From Russula earlei (Eukaryota > Basidiomycota > Agaricomycetes > Russulales > Russulaceae): a DNA stretch of 64,000 bases. The first letter of the stretch is position 1, and each line of letters starts with the position of its first letter. Where the stretch lies: contig JAGFNK010000137.1 in the NCBI GenBank assembly GCA_025769875.1, positions 1 to 64,000 on the forward strand, read 5' to 3'. Both the position numbers and the translations under genes were made by a program. The notes under the pieces were generated by a model that worked only from the letters and a program-made list of their open reading frames with translations, ran no database searches and had not been told where the DNA came from. Positions 42,594-52,515 of the stretch are shown piece by piece.

Positions 42594-45489
42594 TTGCCGT
42601 TTTCAGCGCACTTGGCGGAGCTTGAATTCCACCCAAATCGGCGCAGAAACCCCCTCAAACATGCGGGATGAATATCTCCCTCAAAACAGCTTCAATTCAT
42701 ATGAAACTTATTGTCCCTGAATCGCCTGAATGAGGGCTAGGCAGCCCCATTGTTTTCATGAGATTTGAGTGAGAATTGGTGGAGCTGGACTCAAGCCACC
42801 TCCACATGTGTATTAGATGAATTACAACTCAAAATCATGGTCTATATCTATTATTTTTCCCTCATGTTGTACCCATGGGCTGTCTTGAGGCAGCCCCATA
42901 GTGTTTTTGACTCAAGTGTTGTGGTGTGCAACGTTGTTTCCAGTGCAATTGGAGTCGTGGCCAGCCACTCATTGCCCCTCTCGCCTCTCGATTCTGACCA
43001 TCCTTCTTGTTTTTCACAGACAGAGAGGAGTGGGTTGCAAAGAGGGGTCCTATTCTGAACTCTTTCTACTACAGAGTAGCTAGGGTGTTTTTATATACAG
43101 GAGAGAGGTACTAGAGATGAATGGCATGAAAGTGAATCAAGACTGGTTGAGACGGTCGAGGCGGTCGTGAAAGGCTTGAGACGCGAACGCATCTAGTGTG
43201 CCGAGGCGTGCATGGGCGCGTGATCGGTGGCGAGGGCTGGGCGATGCGATCAAGGTCTTGATGTTGCACGCAAGATGGCTTGTGGTGTGCGGTCGGTGGA
43301 CTGCCTGGAACAAGAGGGAGGTGGCAAGGGATGAAAGGGAGCTGAGGTGTCAGTCTCATGTCGTGTCGTGTCGCGTTTTCGCATGTGATTTTGAGGCCAG
43401 CCATAATCTTCCTTACACCTCCCGGGGGCTTGAAACTTTGACCGTCCTCGGTCAAGCGTCTGAATGCGAGTGTTTTGAGCCTTTCACGTCTGAATTGAGG
43501 CGGCGGTCGTGGCTGCTTGTGCTGCGGAAGACGCGAAGGCGGCGATCGGCGATGGCGATGACGGAAGAGGCGAGGGCGATGGGAAACGGAGGCGATGGAG
43601 ATGAGGGCGGCGGTGACGAGATGGTGGCTGCGTGGTGGTGGTGTTGTCTTGTGGTGGTGGCGGCGTGGTCGTCTCCATTGCAGGTGGTGGCAGCGGGCGT
43701 GGACGAGGAGCGAAGGCGTAGGCGGTGAGCGTGAGTTCGTAGATAGAGACGTAGGTGGCGAGGACTCGAGAAAGAGGATGCGTGGGGCGGCTTGCGTGGG
43801 GGTGGGATCTGTCGTCTTGCGGCGGCGGTGGCGGGGTCGTCTCCACTGCAGGTGTTGGCAGCAGATGTGGGTGAGAGCGCGCGAATGGATGGGGAGGCGA
43901 TGTGGGAGGCGGCGTGCGGTGTGCTGTTGGCGTCGGCGACTGCTTCTCCTGCGGCAGCGGCTTCTGCTCCTGTTGTGGCGTGTCGTGGCTAAGTTCGTGG
44001 CCGAGGCCTTCTTGGTCTTCTGGGGTGGTGCTGGTGGCGAGGGGTTGCGACGGTGCGGCGGTGCTGGTGTCGCGCGAAACTACTAAAGCGGCGGCTGAGA
44101 CTGAGAAGACTGAGGCTGAGACTGAGAAGGTGGCGGCGGACTGAGCTGGTGCGACGGTGGAGGCGGACGGGGTGGAGGCGACGACTGAGGGCGATGCAGG
44201 GGCGACGGCGGCGGTGGCTGACAAGGGCGTGGCGGCGGTGGCTTGTGAGACGGTGGTGGAGACGGCGGCGTGTGGCGCTAAGACATCGGTGGCTGAGGCT
44301 GAGGCTATGGTGGCGGCTGACGAGACTAAGGCGGCTGGCAAGGCTAAGAGCGCGGTGGCGGTGGTTCACTGATCTGAAGCTGGGGCGACGGAGACGGCTG
44401 GCAAAACTAGGGGCGCGGTGGTGGCGGCTGAGACTGAGAAGGCTGAGGCTGAGGGCAGGGTGGAGACGATGGCGGCTGGCGATGCTAGTGCTATGACGGA
44501 CTGGGCTGAACTGACGAGTACGGGCGAGGCTAAGATGGAGACTGATGCGAAGTCGGCGGCTGGCACGACTGAGGCTACTGTGGCAACGGACGAGGCGACG
44601 GACGAGACTGAGGGCGACGAGACGACTGAGGGCGCGGGAGCGGATGAGACGAAGGCGGGGGTGGTAGACGAGGCTGCGAGGGCTGAAGTGGTGGGCGGCG
44701 CTAAAACGTCGGTGGGCGAGGTTGAGATGGTGGTTGTGCATGGAGCTGAGACAGTGGCCATAGCAGGCGACACTGAGGGCGCGGGAGCTGGTTGGGCTAA
44801 GACGGGGACAGTGGCGATAGGCGATGTCACGGCTGAGGCTACGGCGGCGGGGACAGACGAGGTGGCGACAATGGCAAATGCGGGCGATGCTGGGACGGCG
44901 AGGGCAGGTGGAGCCGAGGCGATGATGGCTGGCGAGTCGAGGATGGCGGCGGTGAACGAGGTGATGGGAACGGCGGATGAGGTGGGAACCGCAGGGACGA
45001 TGGGCAAGGCAGGCGAGGCGGAGGCAATGGTGCACGATGTAGGGATGGAGGATGGAGCGGGCATGGGTGCAGGGTATGTGTATGGTCAGAATGGAGAGGT
45101 AAGAGGGGCAATGAGTGGCTGGCCGTCACTCCAATCACACTGAAAACAATGTTGCACACCACAACACTTGAGTCAAAAACACTATGGGGCTGCCTCAAGA
45201 CAGCCCATGGGTACAACATGAGGGAAAAATAATAGATATAGACCATGATTTTGAGTTGTAATTCATCTAATACACATGTGGAGGTGGCTTGAGTCCAGCT
45301 CCACCAATTCTCACTCAAATCTCATGAAAACAATGGGGCTGCCTAGCCCTCATTCAGGCGATTCAGGGACAATAATTTTCATATGAATTGAAGCTGTTTT
45401 GAGGGAGATATTCATCCCGCATGTTTGAGGGGGTTTCTGCACCGATTTGGGTGGAATTCAAGCTCCGCCAAGTGCGCTGAAAACGGCAA
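42594..45489. mobile_element. TIR element O: 410-bp inverted repeats with GC-rich cargo
   Basis: Inverted repeats 42594-43003 and 45082-45489, about 410 bp and over 90 percent alike by eye, starting TTGCCGTTTTCAGCGC, with TA duplicated at 42592-42593 and 45490-45491. Removal restores E-F-L-D-L-M-E-Q-N in RT. The interior (43085-45080) is GC-rich with GCG/GAG/GCT triplet periodicity, so long ORFs exist in several frames: minus 45064-44366 and 44341-43484 (Ala/Ser/Thr/Pro-rich, one stop between), minus 45035-43989 (Arg/His/Leu-rich), plus 44418-45143 (Ala/Glu/Thr-rich). No transposase is visible. Non-autonomous; superfamily unresolved. Confidence 0.8.
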
Positions 45490-46761
45490 TAAGTCCAGGA
45501 ATTCATGTATGATTTGTTGATGTAGAGCGTGAGTCCCTTAAGGGGTCATGATAATCCAATCATCCAGATAATTAGCAATATTTTCTGGATATTTTTGAAG
45601 TATCGATCTAAAATCTCTTCTCATTGACCACGAGAAGTAGGCCGGGGCATTCCTTAGTCCAAATTGCATTACTCTTGGAATGTAGGTCCCCATAGGCATT
45701 TTGAAGGCTGCTTTTGACTGGTCTTCCTCCGTAATCCTCATATTGTTATATCCTTTGACTATGTCAAACTTCAAGAATAGTCCACTGTTTTGAATCCTCT
45801 CCATGATTCTTTGAATACTTTCCAAGGTATCATTGTTTGGTATTGTCCATTGATTTAACTTCCGGTAGTCAATGATCAACCTTTTTTCTTTACTGTCCTT
45901 CTTGCCAATGAAGAATACTGGCGACACATAGTTGGAAGCCCCAGGCTTGATGTATCCTTTGTCGAGTTCTTCTTCAAGATATTTCCTTAAGTATTCCTTT
46001 TCTTCTTGAGACAGAGGATAAATCTTGCAATCCAAGGATCTAGGTGCATCAGGGAATAGGTTTATTTTCATGTCTTCTTCTCTACTAGGGGGAAATCGTG
46101 AAGAAGCCTCTTTAGAAAAGACCTTCGCATGTCGCTGATATTCTTCGGGCAAATCTTCTTCTGTTAATTTTTGAGCCTTTAGATTTTGGTCCCTAGCCCA
46201 TTCTTGAGCTAAGCTAGTCTTTTGTATATATAAGGCTTGATCCTCTTTGGGCTTTCCGCACTTTTTGACCGCTTTTAGTTGTAGAGATTTGATATAAAGA
46301 TCAAGGTACTTGAGTCGTGCGCTTTCCAGGCGCAAAGATCCTTCCTTGAGTTCTCCATTCTTCCAATCTATAGTGGGCTCAAATTCCCAGAGAAAGGGGT
46401 ACCCTAATATGACTTGATCTCCTCCCAGGGACGTGATGTAAAATTTCTGTAACTTGTTCCTTTTATTATAATGGACCCTAAGCCAGCAGAAGTGTTTCAG
46501 TTCCCCTTTCTTGTTTTCTGTGCCGTCAACATTTCGGACCATCATTGGTTCTCGAAGATCTTGTCTTCCTATTCCTAGTCTTCTCCAAGTTTCTTCATCC
46601 AGGAAATTTTCCGTTGCTCCACTGTCTAGTAGAGCCTTTTCCATGGCCACTCCTCGAGCCGTGTGAAATGAGAAAGGGACGTTCATAGTTGCAATTCTCC
46701 TAATGTACACGGTGCAAGTTACTGCTGCCCTAAGTCTGGCCATCGACCTTGGGCTTATCAA
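45490..46761 (-). pseudogene. pol: Gypsy C pol, proximal: protease and RT
   Basis: Open in the -1 frame relative to gag from the GAT TTT TGA overlap. Protease with LLDSGATENFLDEETW (about residue 40) and VILGYPFLWEFEPTIDW. RT with SPVFFIGKKDSKEKRLIIDY, FDIVKGYNNMRI, QFGLRNAPAYFSW, and catalytic NYLDDWIIM. A TAA follows MTP at 45538; the next codons GTHALHQQIIHEFLD continue the RT, so this is a single nonsense change. The TIR element then interrupts at LD/LM. Confidence 0.9.
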
Positions 46762-48533
46762 AAATCCTCATCAGCCATTATTTTGTCCAGAAAGGCATCC
46801 TTTTCTTCTGTCTTCATCCCTTTAATAGCTGCCATGATACTATTAATGTCATAGGCAGGAGGTTGTTCCTCTTCTTTGGAGCTCTTCGCAGATTCTTCTT
46901 CTTCTGCTTCAGTGGTGCGAGCTTTGACATCTTTCCCTTTTTGTTTGGGGTCATCCTTCTTCTTCCTCTGGGGACATTGTCGGCTCATGTGCCCGACCTT
47001 CTTGCATATGAAGCATTTTCCTTCTGCTTGTAGCTTCTTCCTTTCTTCTTCGCTAAGTCTTGAAGTGGCTTTGACCACATCTACGTCCATGGCGTTGGGA
47101 TCTTTCTTTGCCTTCTTGTCCTTCCAATTCTTAAGTCGTTGTGCTCTGGAACTCAGGTTTCCAGATACTCCTAAGGCATTTTTCATCTCATTCAGGGCTG
47201 CTGCCTCTTCTCTTGCTATGGTTTGCCATGTGTCAAGGTTTGCAGCTGCGGGTAAGGGCCTTCTTCGGAGGATCATAGCATGTAAATTTCTTCGAAGTCC
47301 ATCTCTGAATAATTTGACCGTTCCTTGAGTATTTCTAGGCCATCCAGAGATGAGCAGGTATTGGTTAAAGGTCGCAATGTAATCATCCAATTCTCCTTCC
47401 TTCATAGTGAGTTGTTGGATGTTCATTGTGGCATCTTCTATCGTGGTACTGTCATGCCACTGATTTAGGAAATCAGTTGAAAAGAGGTACCACAGGTCTT
47501 CATCTTCTCGAAGGTGAGTTGGTGCCAATTGGTTTACGTGGTCCCCTTGTACTCTTCTTATCAAGGTTTCCAGTTGTTGGATTACCCATCCATCAACTTT
47601 ATCCCCTTTTATGAAGGACAAGGCACAGGCTACCCTTTCATATGGTACCACCATGACGCTGCTTTGGGAATTCATGATCCTATACAGTTCAAATTCTTTC
47701 ATGAACTGTATAGTCTTCTTCCTATTTCCTGCAAACATTGCTGGTGGTTGTCCTCTCATTGACCCTCCTCCTCCAGGGACTCCTTGAACTGGTCCAGGGA
47801 TCACTGCTTGAGGTGGGCCTCCTCCAGGTGGTGCTCCTCCTGGAGGTCCTCCTGGTGCTCCTCCTCCTCCGGGAGGTCCTCCTCCGGGAGGTCCTCCTCC
47901 ACCTGGCGCTCCTGCATCTGGTGGGTCACCTCCTTGTTGTACATTGGGGACTAACATTGGTCCATGATGAGTGGCGTACAAATTTCCAGATGTGGAATGG
48001 GTGGTTTGTGTTGCTATTTGAGTAGTGGTAGCCATTATTTCAGTTGCTGCTTGGGTCAAATCTATGGCTGTTGCAAAGCGTTCGGTGAGCTCGTCTATTG
48101 GCTCCTTGTTCTTTTCGATTACTGGAGTGTCTTCAGGGGATTCGGATTTCTTTGGCTCACTAACACTGGTAATAGAAATGTCTTGTTCTGGTTCGCTTCT
48201 AAACAGCCACCCGGTGGTATAGGGCTTGTCTTTGGTTCCTAAACCAAACTCTTCTGGATTGGCAATGTAGTTGTCCTCAAGCACGTAGAACCCATCCTTG
48301 TCCCAATCAATAAAATACCAGCAATTGTTTATGTATTCCGCAGGCCGGACTTTGTTTTTGAATTGAACATCAAAAAATCCTCCTTTTGGTTCTTCTGTAG
48401 GATGCCACCGTGCTCCTACACCTGTTAAGGAATAGTTTTGAAGGTCCTGGGTTCTTCCTATAAACCGTGCGTATTGTTTTCCGCTACTTGCTGTCTGGAA
48501 TGGAATGTTGATTGAATCCGACTCCAGTTTTGC
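46758..48533 (-). CDS. gag: Gypsy C gag, open reading frame without clear AUG
   Basis: Frame open for 591 codons between TAG at 48534-48536 and TGA at 46758. N-terminal domain RFIGRTQDLQNYSLTGVGA and EYINNCWYFIDWDKDG, related to gypsy A and F gag. Then the helix ATAIDLTQAATEIMATTTQ, a Gly/Pro-rich stretch (GGGPPGG repeats, 47900-47780), capsid core PPAMFAGNRKKTIQFMKEFE to GELDDYIATFNQYL, PNAMDVDVV, knuckle CFICKKVGHMSRQC (about 47010), and an acidic end MADEDF. No ATG exists before about residue 170, so the first exon may be spliced in or initiation may be non-AUG. Structural protein of the particle. Confidence 0.85.
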   Translation of the reverse strand, partial: AKLESDSINIPFQTASSGKQYARFIGRTQDLQNYSLTGVGARWHPTEEPKGGFFDVQFKNKVRPAEYINNCWYFIDWDKDGFYVLEDNYIANPEEFGLGTKDKPYTTGWLFRSEPEQDISITSVSEPKKSESPEDTPVIEKNKEPIDELTERFATAIDLTQAATEIMATTTQIATQTTHSTSGNLYATHHGPMLVPNVQQGGDPPDAGAPGGGGPPGGGPPGGGGAPGGPPGGAPPGGGPPQAVIPGPVQGVPGGGGSMRGQPPAMFAGNRKKTIQFMKEFELYRIMNSQSSVMVVPYERVACALSFIKGDKVDGWVIQQLETLIRRVQGDHVNQLAPTHLREDEDLWYLFSTDFLNQWHDSTTIEDATMNIQQLTMKEGELDDYIATFNQYLLISGWPRNTQGTVKLFRDGLRRNLHAMILRRRPLPAAANLDTWQTIAREEAAALNEMKNALGVSGNLSSRAQRLKNWKDKKAKKDPNAMDVDVVKATSRLSEEERKKLQAEGKCFICKKVGHMSRQCPQRKKKDDPKQKGKDVKARTTEAEEEESAKSSKEEEQPPAYDINSIMAAIKGMKTEEKDAFLDKIMADEDF

Positions 48534-48536
48534 CTA

Positions 48537-48735
48537 GCTTTCAGTTATGATACCGACAAGCTTGTTCCTGGCAAAAATACCAATGGATTTGACTATGTTC
48601 TATATCCTTCTTTTCTAGGATATAAAGTCTTGGAGGAGTTCCTAATCGACACAGGTTCCTCCCTATGACTACTTCTGCGTAAGTTGGGATCCGAATTTTG
48701 CTCCTACTTGGTGAAGGTAAGTTACGCTCAACTTA
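48537..48735 (-). promoter_or_regulatory. Primer-binding site (48722-48735) and leader of gypsy C
   Basis: Minus-strand TAAGTTGAGCGTAA abuts the 5' LTR. It pairs along 14 bases (one G-U) with TTACGCTCGACTTA of the LTR RNA (48932-48945), about 33 bases after TATAAATAG. This is the self-priming layout. The remaining leader holds a possible 3' splice site (GAAAGCTAG just before the open gag frame) and no other feature. Confidence 0.7.
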
Positions 48736-49237
48736 TGTTAAGATCTGACAGATCTTAGTACCAACTCTTTAGTGAAAGAGTTGCTTGATATAGTTCAAGC
48801 ACTAGACTTCGAACCCTTTGATATTATCTCAGGAAGATTGAATGTAGAAAAGAGAGGGACCTCTTTCAGTTTAGAGTCTGCACTATAATTTGTTTAGATG
48901 GTTGACAAGATGGTTATCTTGTAAGATTGTGTAAGTCGAGCGTAAGGCTCGACCTCTTGGTACCACAGGCTATTTATACGATATCTTAATAACTACTGAT
49001 CCGATTCGTACGAAACTCGGGGTGCACATAGCTGAGAACCAGTAGTATCCAAATACGAAAAGCGCAATTCAGAATGTTAGAAATGACTCACGCGTGAGTC
49101 ATTCTTCCTAGTATCTGTCAGCAATCAGTAAGCAATCAGTAAGCAATCAGTAAGCAGATCGATAAGCAGACACATGAGTAATCACAGATGAGTCAGTGGA
49201 AATAGATGACAGTCGGAGAATCAAGAGAATCTTAACA
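48736..49237 (-). repeat. 5' LTR of gypsy C
   Basis: 502 bp with three 11-bp units (49121-49153). Otherwise near identical to the 3' LTR, including an ACTCACGCGTGAGT palindrome where the 3' LTR has ACTCACGTGTGAGT. Confidence 0.92.
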
Positions 49238-49579
49238 AAGATGTACTGAAGAAGCAATGAGTAGCATTGCTTCTGTCCCAGATGTTCCTGTACTGCCATG
49301 TACGTTGTTTCTCTGATTGGGAAAGTACTTATGACACCAAGATTGCTACTAGGGAAGTACTTAATGCTTCCAGCACTGGGATTGTTCACACAGAAGCAAT
49401 ATTGCTTCTATGAGCCACCTTTTGCTTCTATAGCACTGACCAGTACTACAGTAGCATGAACCTTATCCCTGAGGGCTATATAAAGCCCCCAGTTAGTAGC
49501 AGTTAAGCCTTAAGCTCAACTTAGTTTGCCAATCCCAAACAATTGACTCCTACCCCATCTGCAGATTGGAGCCTTAACA

Positions 49580-50460
49580 CTGAAGACCTGAAAATCCCTC
49601 AGGAACAGCCAGTATATCCTGGCTGCATGCAAGGCAAGATGCCTGCATCTGTGCACCCCCCTTCTGAAACTCATGCTTCCACACTGTTCAAGTGTATCCA
49701 CTTGGACCTAATGAGTTTCCCTGTGAAGTTGTATCTCAAGTACAAATATTTTGTCAGTTTCATTGATGATTATTCCTCCTATGCATGGGTCACACTCTTA
49801 AAAATTAAAAAAGTTGACCATAATGGCAATCAAACAATTCCTTGCCATGGTTTAAAAACCAATATAAGGCAGGAATCAAAGAGTGGATGTCCGATGCTGG
49901 TGGAGAGTACAAATCCAAGGCCGATAATGTCCTAAAGGATGAAGGAATTAAAATCCTGCAAAGTGACCCTTACACTCCACAACAGAATGGACAAAGCTCA
50001 GGTGATGTGCCTTGAAGCTTGTCTACCTCCCTCCTGGTGGGGAATTTGCAGTGAATCATGGGACACACTGTTATAATAGGACAACTGCCCAATGCCTTCA
50101 ATGGTGTACACCCTACAAAGTCCTAAAGAATGAGGTCTCTGATATTTCACACCTCAGAGTATTTGGTTGCAGTGCATATGTGCACATACCAGAAAAGCAT
50201 TGAGTCAACAAACTTTCACCTAAAAGCAAACTAATGATCTACCTTGGTCATACTGAGGGGATCAAAGCCTCACTCTTTATGAGGCTCCCAAATAATAATA
50301 ATATGCTTTACACTAATGCTACCACCCTCTACAATGAGACCCTGTACCCCAAATGCAAACAAAGTGCACACTAAAGGTACCACACAGATTAATGAACCTG
50401 TGAAGAAACTACCGCAAACAAGGGGGAGATTACAACAGTAATGCAGTCAAGGCGAAGAAC
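49580..50460 (+). pseudogene. pol: Copia-1 integrase, continued
   Basis: After gypsy F: DLKIPQEQPVYPGCMQGKMP (GAG-pre-integrase end), FKCIHLDLMSFPVKLY, YFVSFIDDYSSYAWVTLL (integrase core; the first Asp is in HLDL). A frame change follows, then WMSDAGGEYKSKADNVLKDE (second Asp), SDPYTPQQNGQ, MLYTNATTLYNETLYPKCKQ. Several frame changes. It is interrupted at VKAKN (50455-50460) by copia J, TSD AGAAC. Confidence 0.83.
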
Positions 50461-50712
50461 TGTTGGAGCTATAGGGATGATAGCTCAGTCTTGTGTGTAA
50501 AAGACTATATTGGTTAGTTATCTAACCTATATGGATGATAGCTATGTACAGCATTAGCTTTGAAGGAGTGTAAAGGAATGTGTAGTACTGACCTCAGTCT
50601 TGTGTGCAAAAGACTGAGGAAACGACATCATGATAACTAAATTATTCTGATTATTTACATGTACAGTCCGGATTGTCTGTTCATGCGGCACTTAGTGGCT
50701 GCACGTCCAACA
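50461..50712 (-). repeat. 3' LTR of copia J
   Basis: 252 bp; differs from the 5' LTR by a small number of substitutions and a short insertion (ATCATGATAAC versus GCAATAAC). TG...CA ends. Confidence 0.92.
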
Positions 50713-50824
50713 TGCCCCCTCAGACCAAGTGGTGCACGTTTACTCCTCCCATCTCCATTGCAAAACCTTTGTGCTTCTCGCAGCTGGGACCTCTTTTTCA
50801 ATACATCAGTTTCTTCCTCTTCTG

Positions 50825-51553
50825 ATGGGGTGTAGGCAAGATTGGTCCCCTGCAAGTTGACTGCTGCAAGAAGTGGTGTTGTGCCTCAGTATGTTTGGTG
50901 CAGTCATAGAACTTGGGGCTCCTGCCGGATGGCAATGGTCGACTGGTTGTCAATGTGAGGGTTGTGAGGAGATGGGTATCTTGACCCAATCTGGTGAGTA
51001 GTTGCCTCAGCCTTGCGGCTTCTTTGGCGGTGCATGTGCCCACGGTGTGCTCTGCCTCAGTGCTCAAGGGTGCAACCAGCGGCTCCAGTTTATGGCCCCA
51101 CTTGTCAACATGAGGATGAAGTCCAAAGTGGGCTTTTCTGGTCCAGTCGGGGTCAACATATCCGACTGAGATCAGCTGGGTGCCGGAGTTGCACTGGAAG
51201 GTCAGGCAGTGATTACTTGTACCTTGGATGCGCTGGGTCACATGGTTGCATGTGCATTGGTAGTTGTTCCCTGGGCATGTTTCTGTGAAGATCTCATCCA
51301 TCTGCTCTCTGTTTAGGTAGGCGGGCTTAATGTCCATCTGATGGGCTTCAAGACTTCATTCAGCAGTGGGGGCCGGGGTGCAAGGGAGCGCCAGTCTTTT
51401 GACAGCATGACTTCATCAGGGTCGTTGCCCTTGACTTAGGTGAGTCCCTGTGTGATGACATGGGCCTTGCATTTTTGAGTTTTGTGATTTGACCCCCTTT
51501 CTATTTGGAAGGTCTACATGTCTCCCCGCTGTGGCTCCATTCTGTGGACTCGG
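50825..51553 (-). pseudogene. pol: Copia J RT remnant fused to RNase H end
   Basis: Minus-strand frame 51337-50798 reads QMDIKPAYLNREQMDEIFTE (RT motif near the first catalytic Asp) and then jumps to YQCTCNHVTQRIQG and PLSTEAEHTVGTCTAKEAAR, which belong to the RNase H region. The central RT, including the Y-x-D-D motif, is deleted. Ends in LAYTPSEEEE-type sequence before the 3' LTR. Confidence 0.72.
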
Positions 51554-52515
51554 TGTCAAGACTCACTGTTGAACTATCCAGTTCAAGAGCGAGGGATAAG
51601 CTCGAAGACGAGTTGATAGACGTCCAAGAGGGCATGGGCAAGAAGTAAAGTCCAGAGTAGTAACAGGTACCAGAGAGGCACAGTTACTGTGAGAGTAGGG
51701 CAATCACGCAGAGAAGAGGCCAGGATAGTCACAAGGGAACGGTCCTTAAAGGAGTATCCCAGGAATAGAGAGTGCCGTAAACAAATGGACAGTCTGAAGA
51801 CTGTCCGCTACTTTATTGAGCGCTTATATACTACAAGAGAACTGCTAAATAGGGAACAAGTCATAACCTTGTTATCAAGCACAATAGAGTGATGAGTAAG
51901 AAGTCGGAGGACACTTACTGAGCATGCTCAGTCATGCTCAGTAAGCTGCTGAGTAAGAAGGCTCCTCTTGATGAGTAAGAGCTTCCCTTGTCCACGTGTT
52001 CACTGCTTTAGTGCACGTGCGAGCATCTGATTCATTTCCTGTTAGTTAGTTTAGGGCCAGTCATTTGAGGACTTGTAGTTTGGTTAGGGGATAGTGCTAT
52101 CTTATAAGGCCCTTATATAGTTCTATTAGGGTCCTTAGAGTCGACCCTAATACTTCTATTAAGGTCCTTAGTATTGCCTTATAGTCTGTTCTATAGTTAT
52201 TAGAGTTGGTCTAACAACGCATTGTAGGGCCTTTGATACTAGGTTAGTGCCTATTGTAGAACTTCTAGGGTCGTTCCAAAGGGTCTTTAGGAAGGCCCTA
52301 ATACTGTCTTTTGTTGCTAAAAGGGTTGCCTTTAAGTGGGGCTTGCTGTATGTCGATTGTGCCGAGAATCGCTCGCGCAACAATGCACGCGCGATATTGT
52401 GGACACCTCTACTCACCCCTTTTGCTCGTGTGAACAGGGTGACACCATGGAGGCTGGGTTTCCTCCTATAAGGAAGGGTCCTTCAAGGGCCCTCTCCGGA
52501 GAATGGTTCATGACA
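51554..52515 (-). repeat. Solo LTR-G
   Basis: 962 bp, TSD CTCGG (51549-51553 and 52516-52520), inserted in the RT start of copia J. It carries the conserved GGACAGTC..GACTGTCC hairpin at about 51787. Confidence 0.92.

Larger units (their letters stand above)
37775..49237 (-). mobile_element. Gypsy C: full-length Ty3/gypsy chromovirus with TIR insertion
   Basis: LTRs 48736-49237 (5') and 37775-38332 (3'), TSD AAGAT (37770-37774 and 49238-49242). Minus-strand order: LTR, primer site, gag, pol, ORF3, polypurine tract (GAGGGGGAATGG), LTR. The best preserved element here: gag is open throughout, pol has one early TAA and one TGA plus the 2.9 kb TIR insert, and ORF3 has two TGA stops. LTRs differ chiefly by copy number of an 11-bp repeat. 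Confidence 0.93.
28132..49579 (+). mobile_element. Gypsy F: defective Ty3/gypsy element, heavily nested
   Basis: TSD CTGAA (28127-28131 and 49580-49584) lies inside copia-1 integrase. 5' LTR 28132-28731 and 3' LTR starting 37630, interrupted by gypsy C and ending 49579. The internal region runs gag, protease, RT, RNase H and stops in the integrase zinc domain, abutting the 3' LTR directly. So the catalytic core, chromodomain, ORF3 and polypurine tract are missing. Four solo LTRs sit in its internal region (29237, 32223, 35194, 36874), the first of them holding a further LTR-D, and a piece of gypsy A-type gag sits in its gag. Confidence 0.9.
37630..49579 (+). repeat. 3' LTR of gypsy F, split by gypsy C
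   Basis: Own sequence is 37630-37774 and 49243-49579. Compared with the 5' LTR it lacks about 150 bp between CATCTGCAGA and TTGGAGCCTTAACA near 49565. Gypsy C entered at AAGAT. Confidence 0.87.

Noticed and set aside
43989..45035. 348-codon minus-strand Arg/His/Leu-rich ORF, and other long ORFs on both strands
   Set aside because: GC-rich triplet-periodic sequence leaves most frames open. I describe it as cargo of TIR element O rather than call one of these a gene.
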